The notes beneath the pieces were generated by a model. It saw nothing but the letters and a program-made list of their open reading frames with translations. It searched no databases and had not been told where the DNA came from. A stretch of DNA of 64,000 nucleotides from Branchiostoma floridae (taxonomy: Eukaryota; Chordata; Leptocardii; Amphioxiformes; Branchiostomatidae), in the NCBI RefSeq assembly GCF_000003815.2, contig NC_049983.1:28326565-28390564 (forward strand), in the 5' to 3' direction. How positions within the stretch are numbered: the stretch's first letter is position 1; each line of letters starts with the position of its first letter. The position numbers and the translations under genes are program-made. Shown here one piece after another: positions 30,891 through 44,156 of the stretch.

Positions 30891-33800
30891 AGACAGTTGC
30901 CACCTATGCAACAGCGTCAAATCCTGACGCAGCGCACGTCGTATCTAAGAGCATAAGGCGTTCTACAATCATCTGCGGTTTGACTGTACCTACACTCACC
31001 TGCCTTCCCATCATGCAGTGCTTCCTAACCTGCACCCATCTGCCTACCCATCATGCAATGTTTCCTAACCTCAACCCACCTGCCTACCCATCATGCAGTG
31101 TTTCCTAACCTCCACCCACCTGCCTTCCCATCATGCAGGGTTTCCTACCACCTGCCGTCCCATCATGCATTGTTTCCTAACCTCCACCCACATGTCGTCC
31201 CATCATGCAGGGTTTCCTAACCTCCACTCACCTGCCGTCCCATCATGCATTGATTTCTAACCTCCACCAACCTGCCTTCCCATCATGCAGTGTTTCCTAA
31301 CCTTTACCCACATGCCGTCCCATCATGCAGGGTTTCCTACCACCTTCCGTCCCATCATGCAGTGTTTCCTAGCCTCCACCCACATGCCGTCCCATCATGC
31401 AGGGTTTCCTAACCTCCACCCACATACCGTCCCATCATGCAGTGTTTCCTAACCTCCACCCACATGCCGTCCCATCATGCAGTGTTTCCTAACCTCCCCC
31501 ACCTGCCGTCCCATCATGCATTGATTTCTAACCTCCACCAACCTGCCTTCCTAACCTCCACCCACATGCCGTCCCATCATGCAGGGTTTCCTACCACCTG
31601 TCGTCCCATCATGCATTGATTCCTAACCTCCACCCACCTGCCTTCCCATCATGCATTGATTCCTAACCTCCAACCACCTGCCTTCCCATCATGCATTGAT
31701 TCCTAACCTCCACCCACCTGCCTTCCCATCATGCATTGATTCCTAACCTCTACCCCCTGCCTTCCCATCATGCAGTGTTTCCTAGCCTCCACCCACCTGC
31801 CTTCCCATCATGCATTGATTCCTAACCTCCTCCCACCTGCGTTCCCATCATGCATTGATTCCTAACCTCTACCCCCTGCCTTCCCATCATGCAGTGTTTC
31901 CTAACCTCTACCCCCTGCCTTCCCATCATGCATTGATTCCTAACCTCCACCCACCTGCCTTCACATTATGCAGTATGCCCTACCACCTGCCGTCCAATTG
32001 CACCATTCCATGTAAAAATCAAGTCTTGGAAAAGGTACCTTTGATAAACCCAATCCACATTCAACATTGAATTCTCCTAATTTCAATCCCCGTACAAGAA
32101 GGCCGCGCGCCCATATAGACCCTGCCGTGTACACAAATGTTTTTCGAGCTATAATTGCATTATCTGAGACATCTCAACGTTTCTAAGGTACCTTTTTTCA
32201 AAACAAAATGTTCTCATGTAAATAATGCCATATAAAGTCCTCCAACTTTCCGGTGCTACAATGTAACCAAACCCATGAGATCTGGTGTTGCAAAATGTAA
32301 CCCATAATGAGCTCTAATAGTTTATTTAAAAAGTGCTATAAAACCAAATGTTCTTACCAATACAAGAGATCCCGTCTCCTGCTGCACATTCGTGGACATC
32401 TGTGGATAGAAACAGCACAAGTTAGGCTAACGTCACATTTCCAAACCGGGGCCCGGCCGGGCTGTTTGCGGAAACAAAAAATTAAAGTTTACGCCAATAA
32501 ATATGTATAAGGCATGTTGTTGAATTATTTTTGGTCTGTCTTGTGTCTTTGTTGTCTTTTATATCATACTTTTCGTTCCCCAATACTGACCGGCCGGGCC
32601 CCTTTGTGGAAATATGACGTTACCCTTACCGGCGATAGATAAACCTTTGAGTTTTTGTGTTGTGAAAATAAATCCATTGGAAATAATGTAGATCTGCCAA
32701 CAATGCTGAATATATAGCAAGATGGATTCCTTGTGAAGAGTTGCCGTACATTCTTCATTAGAATTTGTATGCCTTTATGCAAACGATACTGCTATTTTCT
32801 GTTCCAGCAATGACGCTAGATTCATAGAGAACACTAGCGAGCTAGCAAACCTTACCACATGGCTACATTAAAATCGTCTAACACTGAATGTTGCTAAGAC
32901 TAATACTATTCGACATAAGTGGGAAGCTAAGAGCTGCACCACCTCTGAGAACTCATAGTGCTCAGGAGGCTGTTGAACAAGTGTACCAATTTAGATAACT
33001 AGGTGTTCTTCTTGACTGCACTATCCCATAGAACGAACGCATTGACATGGTATGTTCCAAGTTTTCTCAGAGAATAGGTTTGTTAAGGCGCCTCAGATCA
33101 TGTCTCACTGTCAATATTGCATGTATATTATATGGATCTATGATATGCCACAGCTTGAGTATTGTGACATTGTTTGGGAAAACTGTAATATCACCTAGCA
33201 GGGAAAACTGCAAGTCCTTCAAAATCGAACTGCCAGGGTCATTCTACAAATGAAACAACGATCCAGTTTCCAAGAATTACAAACCAGACTCAACTGGAAG
33301 TACCCGATGCAACAAAGAAAGGAACACATTTGCGTCATTTTTCCTAACCTCCACCCACCTGCCTTCCCATAATGCAATGTTTCCTAACCTCCATCCACCT
33401 GCCTTCCCATCATGCACTGTTTCCTAATCTCCACCAACAGGCTGACTCATCATGCTTCGCTGATATGGAGGCTCTATGCATTGCGCCGTAACTGAGTAAA
33501 CTAAATGCAGTAAATGCCTACCAGTATATACTTGGACTTCGCACAGGGTCAGTATTCTGGATGATCCGGGAAGACGGACGGCCACATAGCGTCCCCGCAT
33601 CCCCGGACAGGAGACGGAAATGGACGGCTCGGTCAGGACGATTTGATGGTCACCTCCACACTTGGGGTTCGTGCTGACCTGGTCGGAATCCCCGATGTGG
33701 ATGTTGAAGGGGTTGAGTCGTTCGGAGCAACAGTCCAGACGGTTGAAGATGACCACCCTGAGATATTGGAGACAGCATCTTGGGTTTTATACTCATTGTA

Positions 33801-36800
33801 TCTTGAACAGAGATGCATGGTCGGACATTGTTAATGACACCTCATACGAGCGTGAACTGAACTATCTTGATGTAGGTTTAAGACATCCAGGTAACAATAT
33901 ACAACTGAAAAGCAGTTACGCAAGTAATTGAACATGGTTTTTGAACTGCCTGAATAACTGCCTTTGGGTGAAAACACACCAAGATGTTCGGAAGAAAATT
34001 CATATGACACGCCACATATTTCTGTAAACTTTGAGAGATCTACAGTCACTATCAATGCTGACGACATTGCGACATGCATCTAGAACTTTTCCTTCGTCAA
34101 GTATTAATTGACTCATCCACCTGAAGTAGAGCAAAATGCATAGACACATACTGTGCTTAGTAATGCTAACGCTAATAACCACCTAATAAGTACCCACACA
34201 CACATATTTATTCAAACCTGTCTATAGTGAACAATCAATGAGCGTTGAGAAAATGGCCTGCCTGATGGCTTCTACAGACAGGATTCTTAATGAATGAAGA
34301 CCTTTATTGCACATTTTTGCCCCACTGAGCTAAGTACAGGTCACATGGCAAGAAACACATGATATAAGTAACAATGGAAACAATCATACACATATATATA
34401 TGCAGATATGCGTCTTATCTATTCTAGGACATTCGACTTCCTCTCGCTTCTCGGTAATTGCATAAATGTAGCTAGCTAAACTACAAACTTGGCAGATTCT
34501 TTGATCTAGAGGAGTGTGGTTATGTCTCCCTGACTCGATTCGTAATGTGTGACAACTGATTCTTAGTTTTGTGATTGTAGATATGTCGCGTACATTAACA
34601 ATCTTAAGATATCTTTGTTAAAAGATTGTTTTGATAACCTGTATGTTTGTAGTTTATTTTTCGCAGTCGCAACTCTGTTTTAGTTGTGGATTTCAGATAG
34701 AAAGGTCCGGAAATAAATGTCCTTTTAACGTTGATAGAGTGATGAAATAATTTAGATGTACTTGAGACTGTTGACTTGGCATTTTGCCAGACGAAAGCAT
34801 AGCCACATTTCATCAGAAGCCCAACATTTAGCACCTGATGCTTTTAAATCCATTTGGCACAAGAGAACATCTGTTTGAAGGCTGTCAGCTGGCACGTTCT
34901 TGCAAAGTCGAATGAAATACTTGATTGTATTTAGGGAGGCCTCCAGATGATTGGGGTACCTCCCTAGTTCTGCCTGTGCTGCGAGATTATTAGCTGTTCT
35001 TAGGATATTGAGTGAATGTTTGTAAAAATTTAGATGTACAGATTCAATAGGACAATTTTTGGGACTTTTGAAAGATCCCCATATTTCGGACCCATAAAGT
35101 AAGATGGGTTTAATACTCGAAAAGCTTGTTTTTAACACTTAGTGAGGAATCGGCTTTGTCAAGTGACTGTCTGATGGTTACAGACAAAGATTTTAGACCC
35201 TTGTTACTCAGATGTTCGTTGTTGGCCTTGAAAGTGCCAGCTGCACTTACCACTTTACCTAGATAACAATATGACATAACAATTTCAATTACATTACCAT
35301 TAAACAAAAAGAAACAGTTATTTGGTGATCGACCTCCCTTGGTAAAGACAATAATCTTGGTATTTTTTAAATTCACCTTCAAGTTCCAATGTTTACAATA
35401 TCTTTCTCATCGAACTAGACATGATTGCAAGCCTTGTTGAGACTCGGAAAACAATACCAAATCATCTGCATACAAAAGACACAGTACTTTCCTATTGTGT
35501 AAACTAGGAGAGTTGGAACAAAGATCATCAAACTCAAATGTTATATCTCTAATAAGTAAATTAAACAAAGAAGGACTTAAATTACAGCCTTGTCGGACCC
35601 CGCAGTTAATTACAAAAAGGTCCTGTAAGGCCGCTGTGGGACCGCGTGGCGCAGTGGCAGCATGTCCGGATCTGCACCGAGAGGTTGCGGGTTCGAATCC
35701 GGCTGTCGTGCCACCGATCTTGTGCCCTTGGGAAAGGCACTTAACACGACTTTCCCCACTTTACTCAGGTGAAAATGAGTACCTAGCTTCGGCTAGGAAC
35801 ATCCCTCGGATAGGACGTTAAATGGAGGTCCAGTGTCTGGGGAGAGTCACACCCCACACACGTTAAAGATCCCCCACACGTGCGATGGTGCGGTGTGGAT
35901 GGAGCAAACCATTCTGTCTGGAGTTGGTGATTCACTACAAATCACCCGGAGGGAGGCCTGGCGAACCCCCGTGTCGGCCATACGGTGATTTACATCATTC
36001 ACCATGTCCCGGAGAGGAGATAGGCGCCGCCAGGGGACTAAAAGCCTGTTGAGTCAGCATGACAGTTGTCGTGCTGCCCCTACGGCTGATTAATCAGCTT
36101 ACAGCTGATTAATCAGCTTACGGCTTATTAAAAGGCTATGGGACTAACTAACTAAACTAAGGCCACTGTTGGTTTTAATGCAAAAAATACTTAATTTTTG
36201 AGTACATGTTTTTTATGGTCTTTAAACATTTTCCTTGTATTCCAAGATTGTTTGGTTTGAAAAATAGACCTGCTTGCCAAACGGAGTCAAAATTGTTGCT
36301 AACATCCACAAAACATGCATAAATGTTGGCGTTTTTGCTTAGGTAGTTGCTGACTAAAGTAGTTAACACAAACCAATTATCAGATGTTCTATAATTTTTA
36401 CCTAAAACAGTCCTGTTAAAAAGGCTGTACTGTTCTGCATAATTGACACGCTAAGCAACTGATGATTGATATTCCCTGGTAGTTATCAGGGAGTGAGGTA
36501 CGATATGGCTGAGCAAGAAGCTTTTATACATGGGCTGAGGAACCAATCGTCATGGAAATAATCGCTCTGTAAGCAGGAGTTGAACAGGTGTAGTAATGGG
36601 TTCTGTAGGATTTGTTTACCGCATTTCAACATTTCATTCGTTACCATGTCGCTGCTACTAGATTTATTGTTCTTTAGGTTTGAGATTGCCGTGTTTAATT
36701 CTACAGCTGTTATCGGATAGTCTAGTGTAGAGTTTTCTACAGGTGTGATAGGAGATTGGGGATGTTGGGGCGTTTATGTAATGATTGGTTCAATTGGAAA

Positions 36801-39800
36801 ATATAATTTGGGAACCTCAGAAAAAAGGCCACATTTACCAGGTGGTGCTTATGTGGTCGTAGGTAATACAGATTTCTGCTTGTGTGCACACGTACAAGTG
36901 TGACTCAATTCGTTCAAAATAATTTACTGTAATGACTGATATGTGAACATACTGTACATGCATCCCTACTTACCTGTCAACCGCATATGATTGGCCAAGA
37001 TCCACCCACCAGGCGGGGCTATCCTCCGGATTAGTGTGTGTGCAGGGGGCAGCGCCGCTCCCGTCTACGGCCAGACTGGCAGGCCAATGGGCAGACCCAT
37101 GCGTAGTGGTGCTGGTTTGAAACGCTGGCTTCCCCAGGGCGATGTCAACGGCAACGGGGCCCGGCCGGGCTGTTTGCGGAAACAAAAAATTAAAGTTTAC
37201 GCCAATAAATATGTATAAGGCATGTTGTTGAATTATTTTTGGTCTGTCTTGTGTCTTTGTTGTCTTTTATATCATACTTTTCGTTCCCCAATACTGACCG
37301 GCCGGGCCCCTTTGTGGAAATATGACGTTACCCTTACCGGCGATAGATAAACCTTTGAGTTTTTGTGTTGTGAAAATAAATCCATTGGAAATAATGTAGA
37401 TCTGCCAACAATGCTGAATATATAGCAAGATGGATTCCTTGTGAAGAGTTGCCGTACATTCTTCATTAGAATTTGTATGCCTTTATGCAAACGATACTGC
37501 TATTTTCTGTTCCAGCAATGACGCTAGATTCATAGAGAACACTAGCGAGCTAGCAAACCTTACCACATGGCTACATTAAAATCGTCTAACACTGAATGTT
37601 GCTAAGACTAATACTATTCGACATAAGTGGGAAGCTAAGAGCTGCACCACCTCTGAGAACTCATAGTGCTTAGGAGGCTGTTGAACAAGTGTACCAATTT
37701 AGATAACTAGGTGTTCTTCTTGACTGCACTATCCCATAGAACGAACGCATTGACATGGTATGTTCCAAGTTTTCTCAGAGAATAGGTTTGTTAAGGCGCC
37801 TCAGATCATGTCTCACTGTCAATATTGCATGTATATTATATGGATCTATGATATGCCACAGCTTGAGTATTGTGACATTGTTTGGGAAAACTGTAATATC
37901 ACCTAGCAGGGAAAACTGCAAGTCCTTCAAAATCGAACTGCCAGGGTCATTCTACAAATGAAACAACGATCCAGTTTCCAAGAATTACAAACCAGACTCA
38001 ACTGGAAGTACCCGATGCAACAAAGAAAGGAACACATTTGCGTCATTTTTCCTAACCTCCACCCACCTGCCTTCCCATAATGCACTGTTTCCTAATCTCC
38101 ACCAACAGGCTGACTCATCATGCTTCGCTGATATGGAGGCTCTATGCATTGCGCCGTAACTGAGTAAACTAAATGCAGTAAATGCCTACCAGTATATACT
38201 TGGACTTCGCACAGGGTCAGTATTCTGGATGATCCGGGAAGACGGACGGCCACATAGCGTCCCCGCATCCCCGGACAGGAGACGGAAATGGACGGCTCGG
38301 TCAGGACGATTTGATGGTCACCTCCACACTTGGGGTTCGTGCTGACCTGGTCGGAATCCCCGATGTGGATGTTGAAGGGGTTGAGTCGTTCGGAGCAACA
38401 GTCCAGACGGTTGAAGATGACCACCCTGAGATATTGGAGACAGCATCTTGGGTTTTATACTCATTGTATCTTGAACAGAGATGCATGGTCGGACATTGTT
38501 AATGACACCTCATACGAGCGTGAACTGAACTATCTTGATGTAGGTTTAAGACATCCAGGTAACAATATACAACTGAAAAGCAGTTACGCAAGTAATTGAA
38601 CATGGTTTTTGAACTGCCTGAATAACTGCCTTTGGGTGAAAACACACCAAGATGTTCGGAAGAAAATTCATATGACACGCCACATATTTCTGTAAACTTT
38701 GAGAGATCTACAGTCACTATCAATGCTGACGACATTGCGACATGCATCTAGAACTTTTCCTTCGTCAAGTATTAATTGACTCATCCACCTGAAGTAGAGC
38801 AAAATGCATAGACACATACTGTGCTTAGTAATGCTAACGCTAATAACCACCTAATAAGTACCCACACACACATATTTATTCAAACCTGTCTATAGTGAAC
38901 AATCAATGAGCGTTGAGAAAATGGCCTGCCTGATGGCTTCTACAGACAGGATTCTTAATGAATGAAGACCTTTATTGCACATTTTTGCCCCACTGAGCTA
39001 AGTACAGGTCACATGGCAAGAAACACATGATATAAGTAACAATGGAAACAATCATACACATATATATATGCAGATATGCGTCTTATCTATTCTAGGACAT
39101 TCGACTTCCTCTCGCTTCTCGGTAATTGCATAAATGTAGCTAGCTAAACTACAAACTTGGCAGATTCTTTGATCTAGAGGAGTGTGGTTATGTCTCCCTG
39201 ACTCGATTCGTAATGTGTGACAACTGATTCTTAGTTTTGTGATTGTAGATATGTCGCGTACATTAACAATCTTAAGATATCTTTGTTAAAAGATTGTTTT
39301 GATAACCTGTATGTTTGTAGTTTATTTTTCGCAGTCGCAACTCTGTTTTAGTTGTGGATTTCAGATAGAAAGGTCCGGAAATAAATGTCCTTTTAACGTT
39401 GATAGAGTGATGAAATAATTTAGATGTACTTGAGACTGTTGACTTGGCATTTTGCCAGACGAAAGCATAGCCACATTTCATCAGAAGCCCAACATTTAGC
39501 ACCTGATGCTTTTAAATCCATTTGGCACAAGAGAACATCTGTTTGAAGGCTGTCAGCTGGCACGTTCTTGCAAAGTCGAATGAAATACTTGATTGTATTT
39601 AGGGAGGCCTCCAGATGATTGGGGTACCTCCCTAGTTCTGCCTGTGCTGCGAGATTATTAGCTGTTCTTAGGATATTGAGTGAATGTTTGTAAAATTTTA
39701 GATGTACAGATTCAATAGGACAATTTTTGGGACTTTTGAAAGATCCCCATATTTCGGACCCATAAAGTAAGATGGGTTTAATACTCGAAAAGCTTGTTTT

Positions 39801-42800
39801 TAACACTTAGTGAGGAATCGGCTTTGTCAAGTGACTGTCTGATGGTTACAGACAAAGATTTTAGACCCTTGTTACTCAGATGTTCGTTGTTGGCCTTGAA
39901 AGTGCCAGCTGCACTTACCACTTTACCTAGATAACAATATGACATAACAATTTCAATTACATTACCATTAAACAAAAAGAAACAGTTATTTGGTGATCGA
40001 CCTCCCTTGGTAAAGACAATAATCTTGGTATTTTTTAAATTCACCTTCAAGTTCCAATGTTTACAATATCTTTCTCATCGAACTAGACATGATTGCAAGC
40101 CTTGTTGAGACTCGGAAAACAATACCAAATCATCTGCATACAAAAGACACAGTACTTTCCTATTGTGTAAACTAGGAGAGTTGGAACAAAGATCATCAAA
40201 CTCAAATGTTATATCTCTAATAAGTAAATTAAACAAAGAAGGACTTAAATTACAGCCTTGTCGGACCCCGCAGTTAATTACAAAAAGGTCCTGTAAGGCC
40301 GCTGTGGGACCGCGTGGCGCAGTGGCAGCATGTCCGGATCTGCACCGAGAGGTTGCGGGTTCGAATCCGGCTGTCGTGCCACCGATCTTGTGCCCTTGGG
40401 AAAGGCAATTAACACGACTTTCCCCACTTTACTCAGGTGAAAATGAGTACCTAGCTTCGGCTAGGAACATCCCTCGGATAGGACGTTAAATGGAGGTCCC
40501 GTGTCTGGGGAGAGTCACACCCCACACACGTTAAAGATCCCCCACACGTGCGATGGTGCGGTGTGGATGGAGCAAACCATTCTGTCTGGAGTTGGTGATT
40601 CACTACAAATCACCCGGAGGGAGGCCTGGCGAACCCCCGTGTCGGCCATACGGTGATTTACATCATTCACCATGTCCCGGAGAGGAGATAGGCGCCGCCA
40701 GGGGACTAAAAGCCTGTTGAGTCAGCATGACAGTTGTCGTGCTGCCCCTACGGCTGATTAATCAGCTTACAGCTGATTAATCAGCTTACGGCTTATTAAA
40801 AGGCTATGGGACTAACTAACTAAACTAAGGCCACTGTTGGTTTTAATGCAAAAAATACTTAATTTTTGAGTACATGTTTTTTATGGTCTTTAAACATTTT
40901 CCTTGTATTCCAAGATTGTTTGGTTTGAAAAATAGACCTGCTTGCCAAACGGAGTCAAAATTGTTGCTAACATCCACAAAACATGCATAAATGTTGGCGT
41001 TTTTGCTTAGGTAGTTGCTGACTAAAGTAGTTAACACAAACCAATTATCAGATGTTCTATAATTTTTACCTAAAACAGTCCTGTTAAAAAGGCTGTACTG
41101 TTCTGCATAATTGACACGCTAAGCAACTGATGATTGATATTCCCTGGTAGTTATCAGGGAGTGAGGTACGATATGGCTGAGCAAGAAGCTTTTATACATG
41201 GGCTGAGGAACCAATCGTCATGGAAATAATCGCTCTGTAAGCAGGAGTTGAACAGGTGTAGTAATGGGTTCTGTAGGATTTGTTTACCGCATTTCAACAT
41301 TTCATTCGTTACCATGTCGCTGCTACTAGATTTATTGTTCTTTAGGTTTGAGATTGCCGTGTTTAATTCTACAGCTGTTATCGGATAGTCTAGTGTAGAG
41401 TTTTCTACAGGTGTGATAGGAGATTGGGGATGTTGGGGCGTTTATGTAATGATTGGTTCAATTGGAAAATATAATTTGGGAACCTCAGAAAAAAGGCCAC
41501 ATTTACCAGGTGGTGCTTATGTGGTCGTAGGTAATACAGATTTCTGCTTGTGTGCACACGTACAAGTGTGACTCAATTCGTTCAAAATAATTTACTGTAA
41601 TGACTGATATGTGAACATACTGTACATGCATCCCTACTTACCTGTCAACCGCATATGATTGGCCAAGATCCACCCACCAGGCGGGGCTATCCTCCGTATT
41701 AGTGTGTGTGCAGGGGGCAGCGCCGCTCCCGTCTACGGCCAGACTGGCAGGCCAATGGGCAGACCCATGCGTAGTGGTGCTGGTTTGAAACGCTGGCTTC
41801 CCCAGGGCGATGTCAACAGCAACGGGGCCCGGCCGGGCTGTTTGCGGAAACAAAAAATTAAAGTTTACGCCAATAAATATGTATAAGGCATGTCACAGGG
41901 AGCCAAAAACAAATTAATTCAAGCTGATTGTGATATCCAGCGTTGGAAAGTTAGAAGGGTGTAGCTCTTTCGACTCATGACCTAATCCAAAGCAACAGTC
42001 CCCGCGCTATCTTTGTGTGTATCTATCAAATACCGTGGACACAACAAAAAAACGTCGATACTAGATCCCATAAAACGATGCACAGTGCGTGGATTTGACA
42101 TTTTCCAGTTTGACCCTTGCAACAAGCTTCAAAATGCATAAATGTTTGTTTCTCTTTCGTAGTTTGAAAGGATAAACACGCTTGGGGCACTCCGCGAATA
42201 CAAAATGGCCGCCTCAGCTGAATTTGTAACAAGAAGCTTTGAAATTTTGATTCAGCTTTTCACTCGTTCTCATTGAAATGTCGAAAATGGCATTTTTTTG
42301 GTCGGAAAATAAATCGGCTTTATTTTCACTGAAAACCACTTGGTTGTTTGGGAAAATTCCTCTTTTAACCATAGCCAAAAAACGGCAACTTATTATTTTC
42401 GGTCCCATTGGTAATGCATTACAGGGCCTGTAACAAACGTTACTGGTAACGTTTGTTACAACAGTAGACTTTACCCTGTTTTCTTAGAAAGGACTTACCT
42501 TATTGACTACATCATTTAGGTATAAATGAATGTCCCTAGGGACATTTAAAAAGTGGGCAGCTTTTGTACACCAGGTCAAATAGAAAGCTTAGACAGCATC
42601 GAACAATGGTAACGTTTGTTACAGTCATTTCTGTACAACATTTTGTTGTGCAAGATGGGATACAAATGACAGTCAACAACCCTTTCTTGTTTCTTTAGAA
42701 AGCCAGAAAAACTGTACAGCGTCACAACAACGGCCATTTCTAGTCTTATACGTGCATAATATAACCATAGCAACCATCGTACTAGTGGTGGTAACGTTTG

Positions 42801-44119
42801 TTACAGAATCTGGCGACAGGCATAAACCTCCTCACACAGACTCCAAGATCAGTGACAGGAGCGATCTGACGTGATCGGACAGAGGGCCTGGGTAGCTGGT
42901 TTCACCTGCCGAACAATCATTCTGGGAACTGAATTGTTAAATTTTTGGCTACTATTTGAATTCTTCGTTTCTTCTCAGGCGACAGCCATTTTTTAGGGTG
43001 TGAAATCCCACCCGTGGCTATAATAATCTTTTAAGCCATCAACCAATACGAATGTTGTGGTGCATCTTTTGTAAAACATTACAGGGGTTGTGGAAAAATG
43101 AAGGAACCAGTGATGTTGTCTATAATTTGCTCAATATCAAGGCGTAAAGTCAGGCGACAGCATTTCGACATTTAAATGAGAACGAGCCTTTTATCAAAGC
43201 GCTTGGTTTTGGTCAAGCGGTGTTGTTCATTGCCAACTTCACTTAATTCTGAAAAGTTCAACTTTACGAGGAAACTGTACATTACATGTTTCGAGCTATA
43301 TCTAGATAAACAAGGCAGAATTTGGCCAATAGCCTTGTTTTGACAAAACAAACAACGCCGGAAGGCTCACAATGTCGCCGCAAATTTTGGATCTGGTTTG
43401 AGGGGTCCAGACGTTCTAGGGGAAAATGTAACATTGTACATAATTACCTCCATTAAATGTCATGGAGGTTATATTTACCTTTATGAAATGTCATGGAGGT
43501 TATATTTTACCCAGCGTTTGTCTGTCTGTCTGTGTGTCTGTGTGTAAACAAGATGACTCAAGAACGACTGGGTGAATTGGTTTCATACCTGGTGTGATGA
43601 AAGCTGGAAATGATTAGATTTTGGCCCCCCTAGCGGCTTACCTTGGTACTGCAGCGCAACTTTCGGTTTTGCTATTTCGGTGTTCTGAACATGCTATGGT
43701 CACGATTTTTGGGCGTTAGATAGCTCTTGTGCTCAGGAATAAGTGACATAAGTTTTGGGCGACCTAGCGTCTAGTTTTGGGATAGCAGGGGCATTTTTCT
43801 CAAAAACTTCTGAAGAGGATAACTCGAAGGGAACAACGGATTTTCATGATTTTTGGTATGTAGGTACCTCAGACAATGTTGTACAAATGAAATACTAATT
43901 ATGCAAAATAGAATTATGCGTTTTTGTCAAGACATTTCAAAGAGGATAACTGCAGAAAGGATTGAGGGATTTATACACACAGAGTGGAATGCATTTAGCC
44001 CCTCAGTTTGTACATGCTAGCAACACTTTTTCTCTATTTCCATGTGAAAGGTTCATTAGTCACAGCCTATTTTTAGGATCATATTATGTTTTGCTAGATG
44101 TGTCGTCTATTATGATATG

Positions 44120-44156
<37 letters not shown>

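Larger units (their letters stand above)
32448..37155. repeat. Tandem duplication unit 1 (4,708 bp)
   Basis: From GGGGCCCGGCC inside a MITE-B arm to the base before the same motif at 37156. It contains the rest of the MITE, a plus-strand LINE fragment, FTP exon 2, a minus-strand LINE carrying a SINE, and FTP exon 1. Nearly identical to unit 2; the main difference is one extra 40-bp minisatellite unit near 33345-33430. Confidence 0.97.
37156..41823. repeat. Tandem duplication unit 2 (4,668 bp)
   Basis: Offset 4,668 over most of its length (4,708 before the 40-bp indel). It is followed at 41824-41893 by the first 70 bases of the unit again, after which sequence becomes unique. Confidence 0.97.

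Noticed and set aside
30995-32000. CRISPR-like or coding interpretation of the 40-bp array
   Set aside because: No variable spacers; unit length varies and stops are frequent.
35638-35715. Functional tRNA at the SINE head
   Set aside because: It is continuous with a 520-bp element bounded by target duplications, so it is a SINE promoter.
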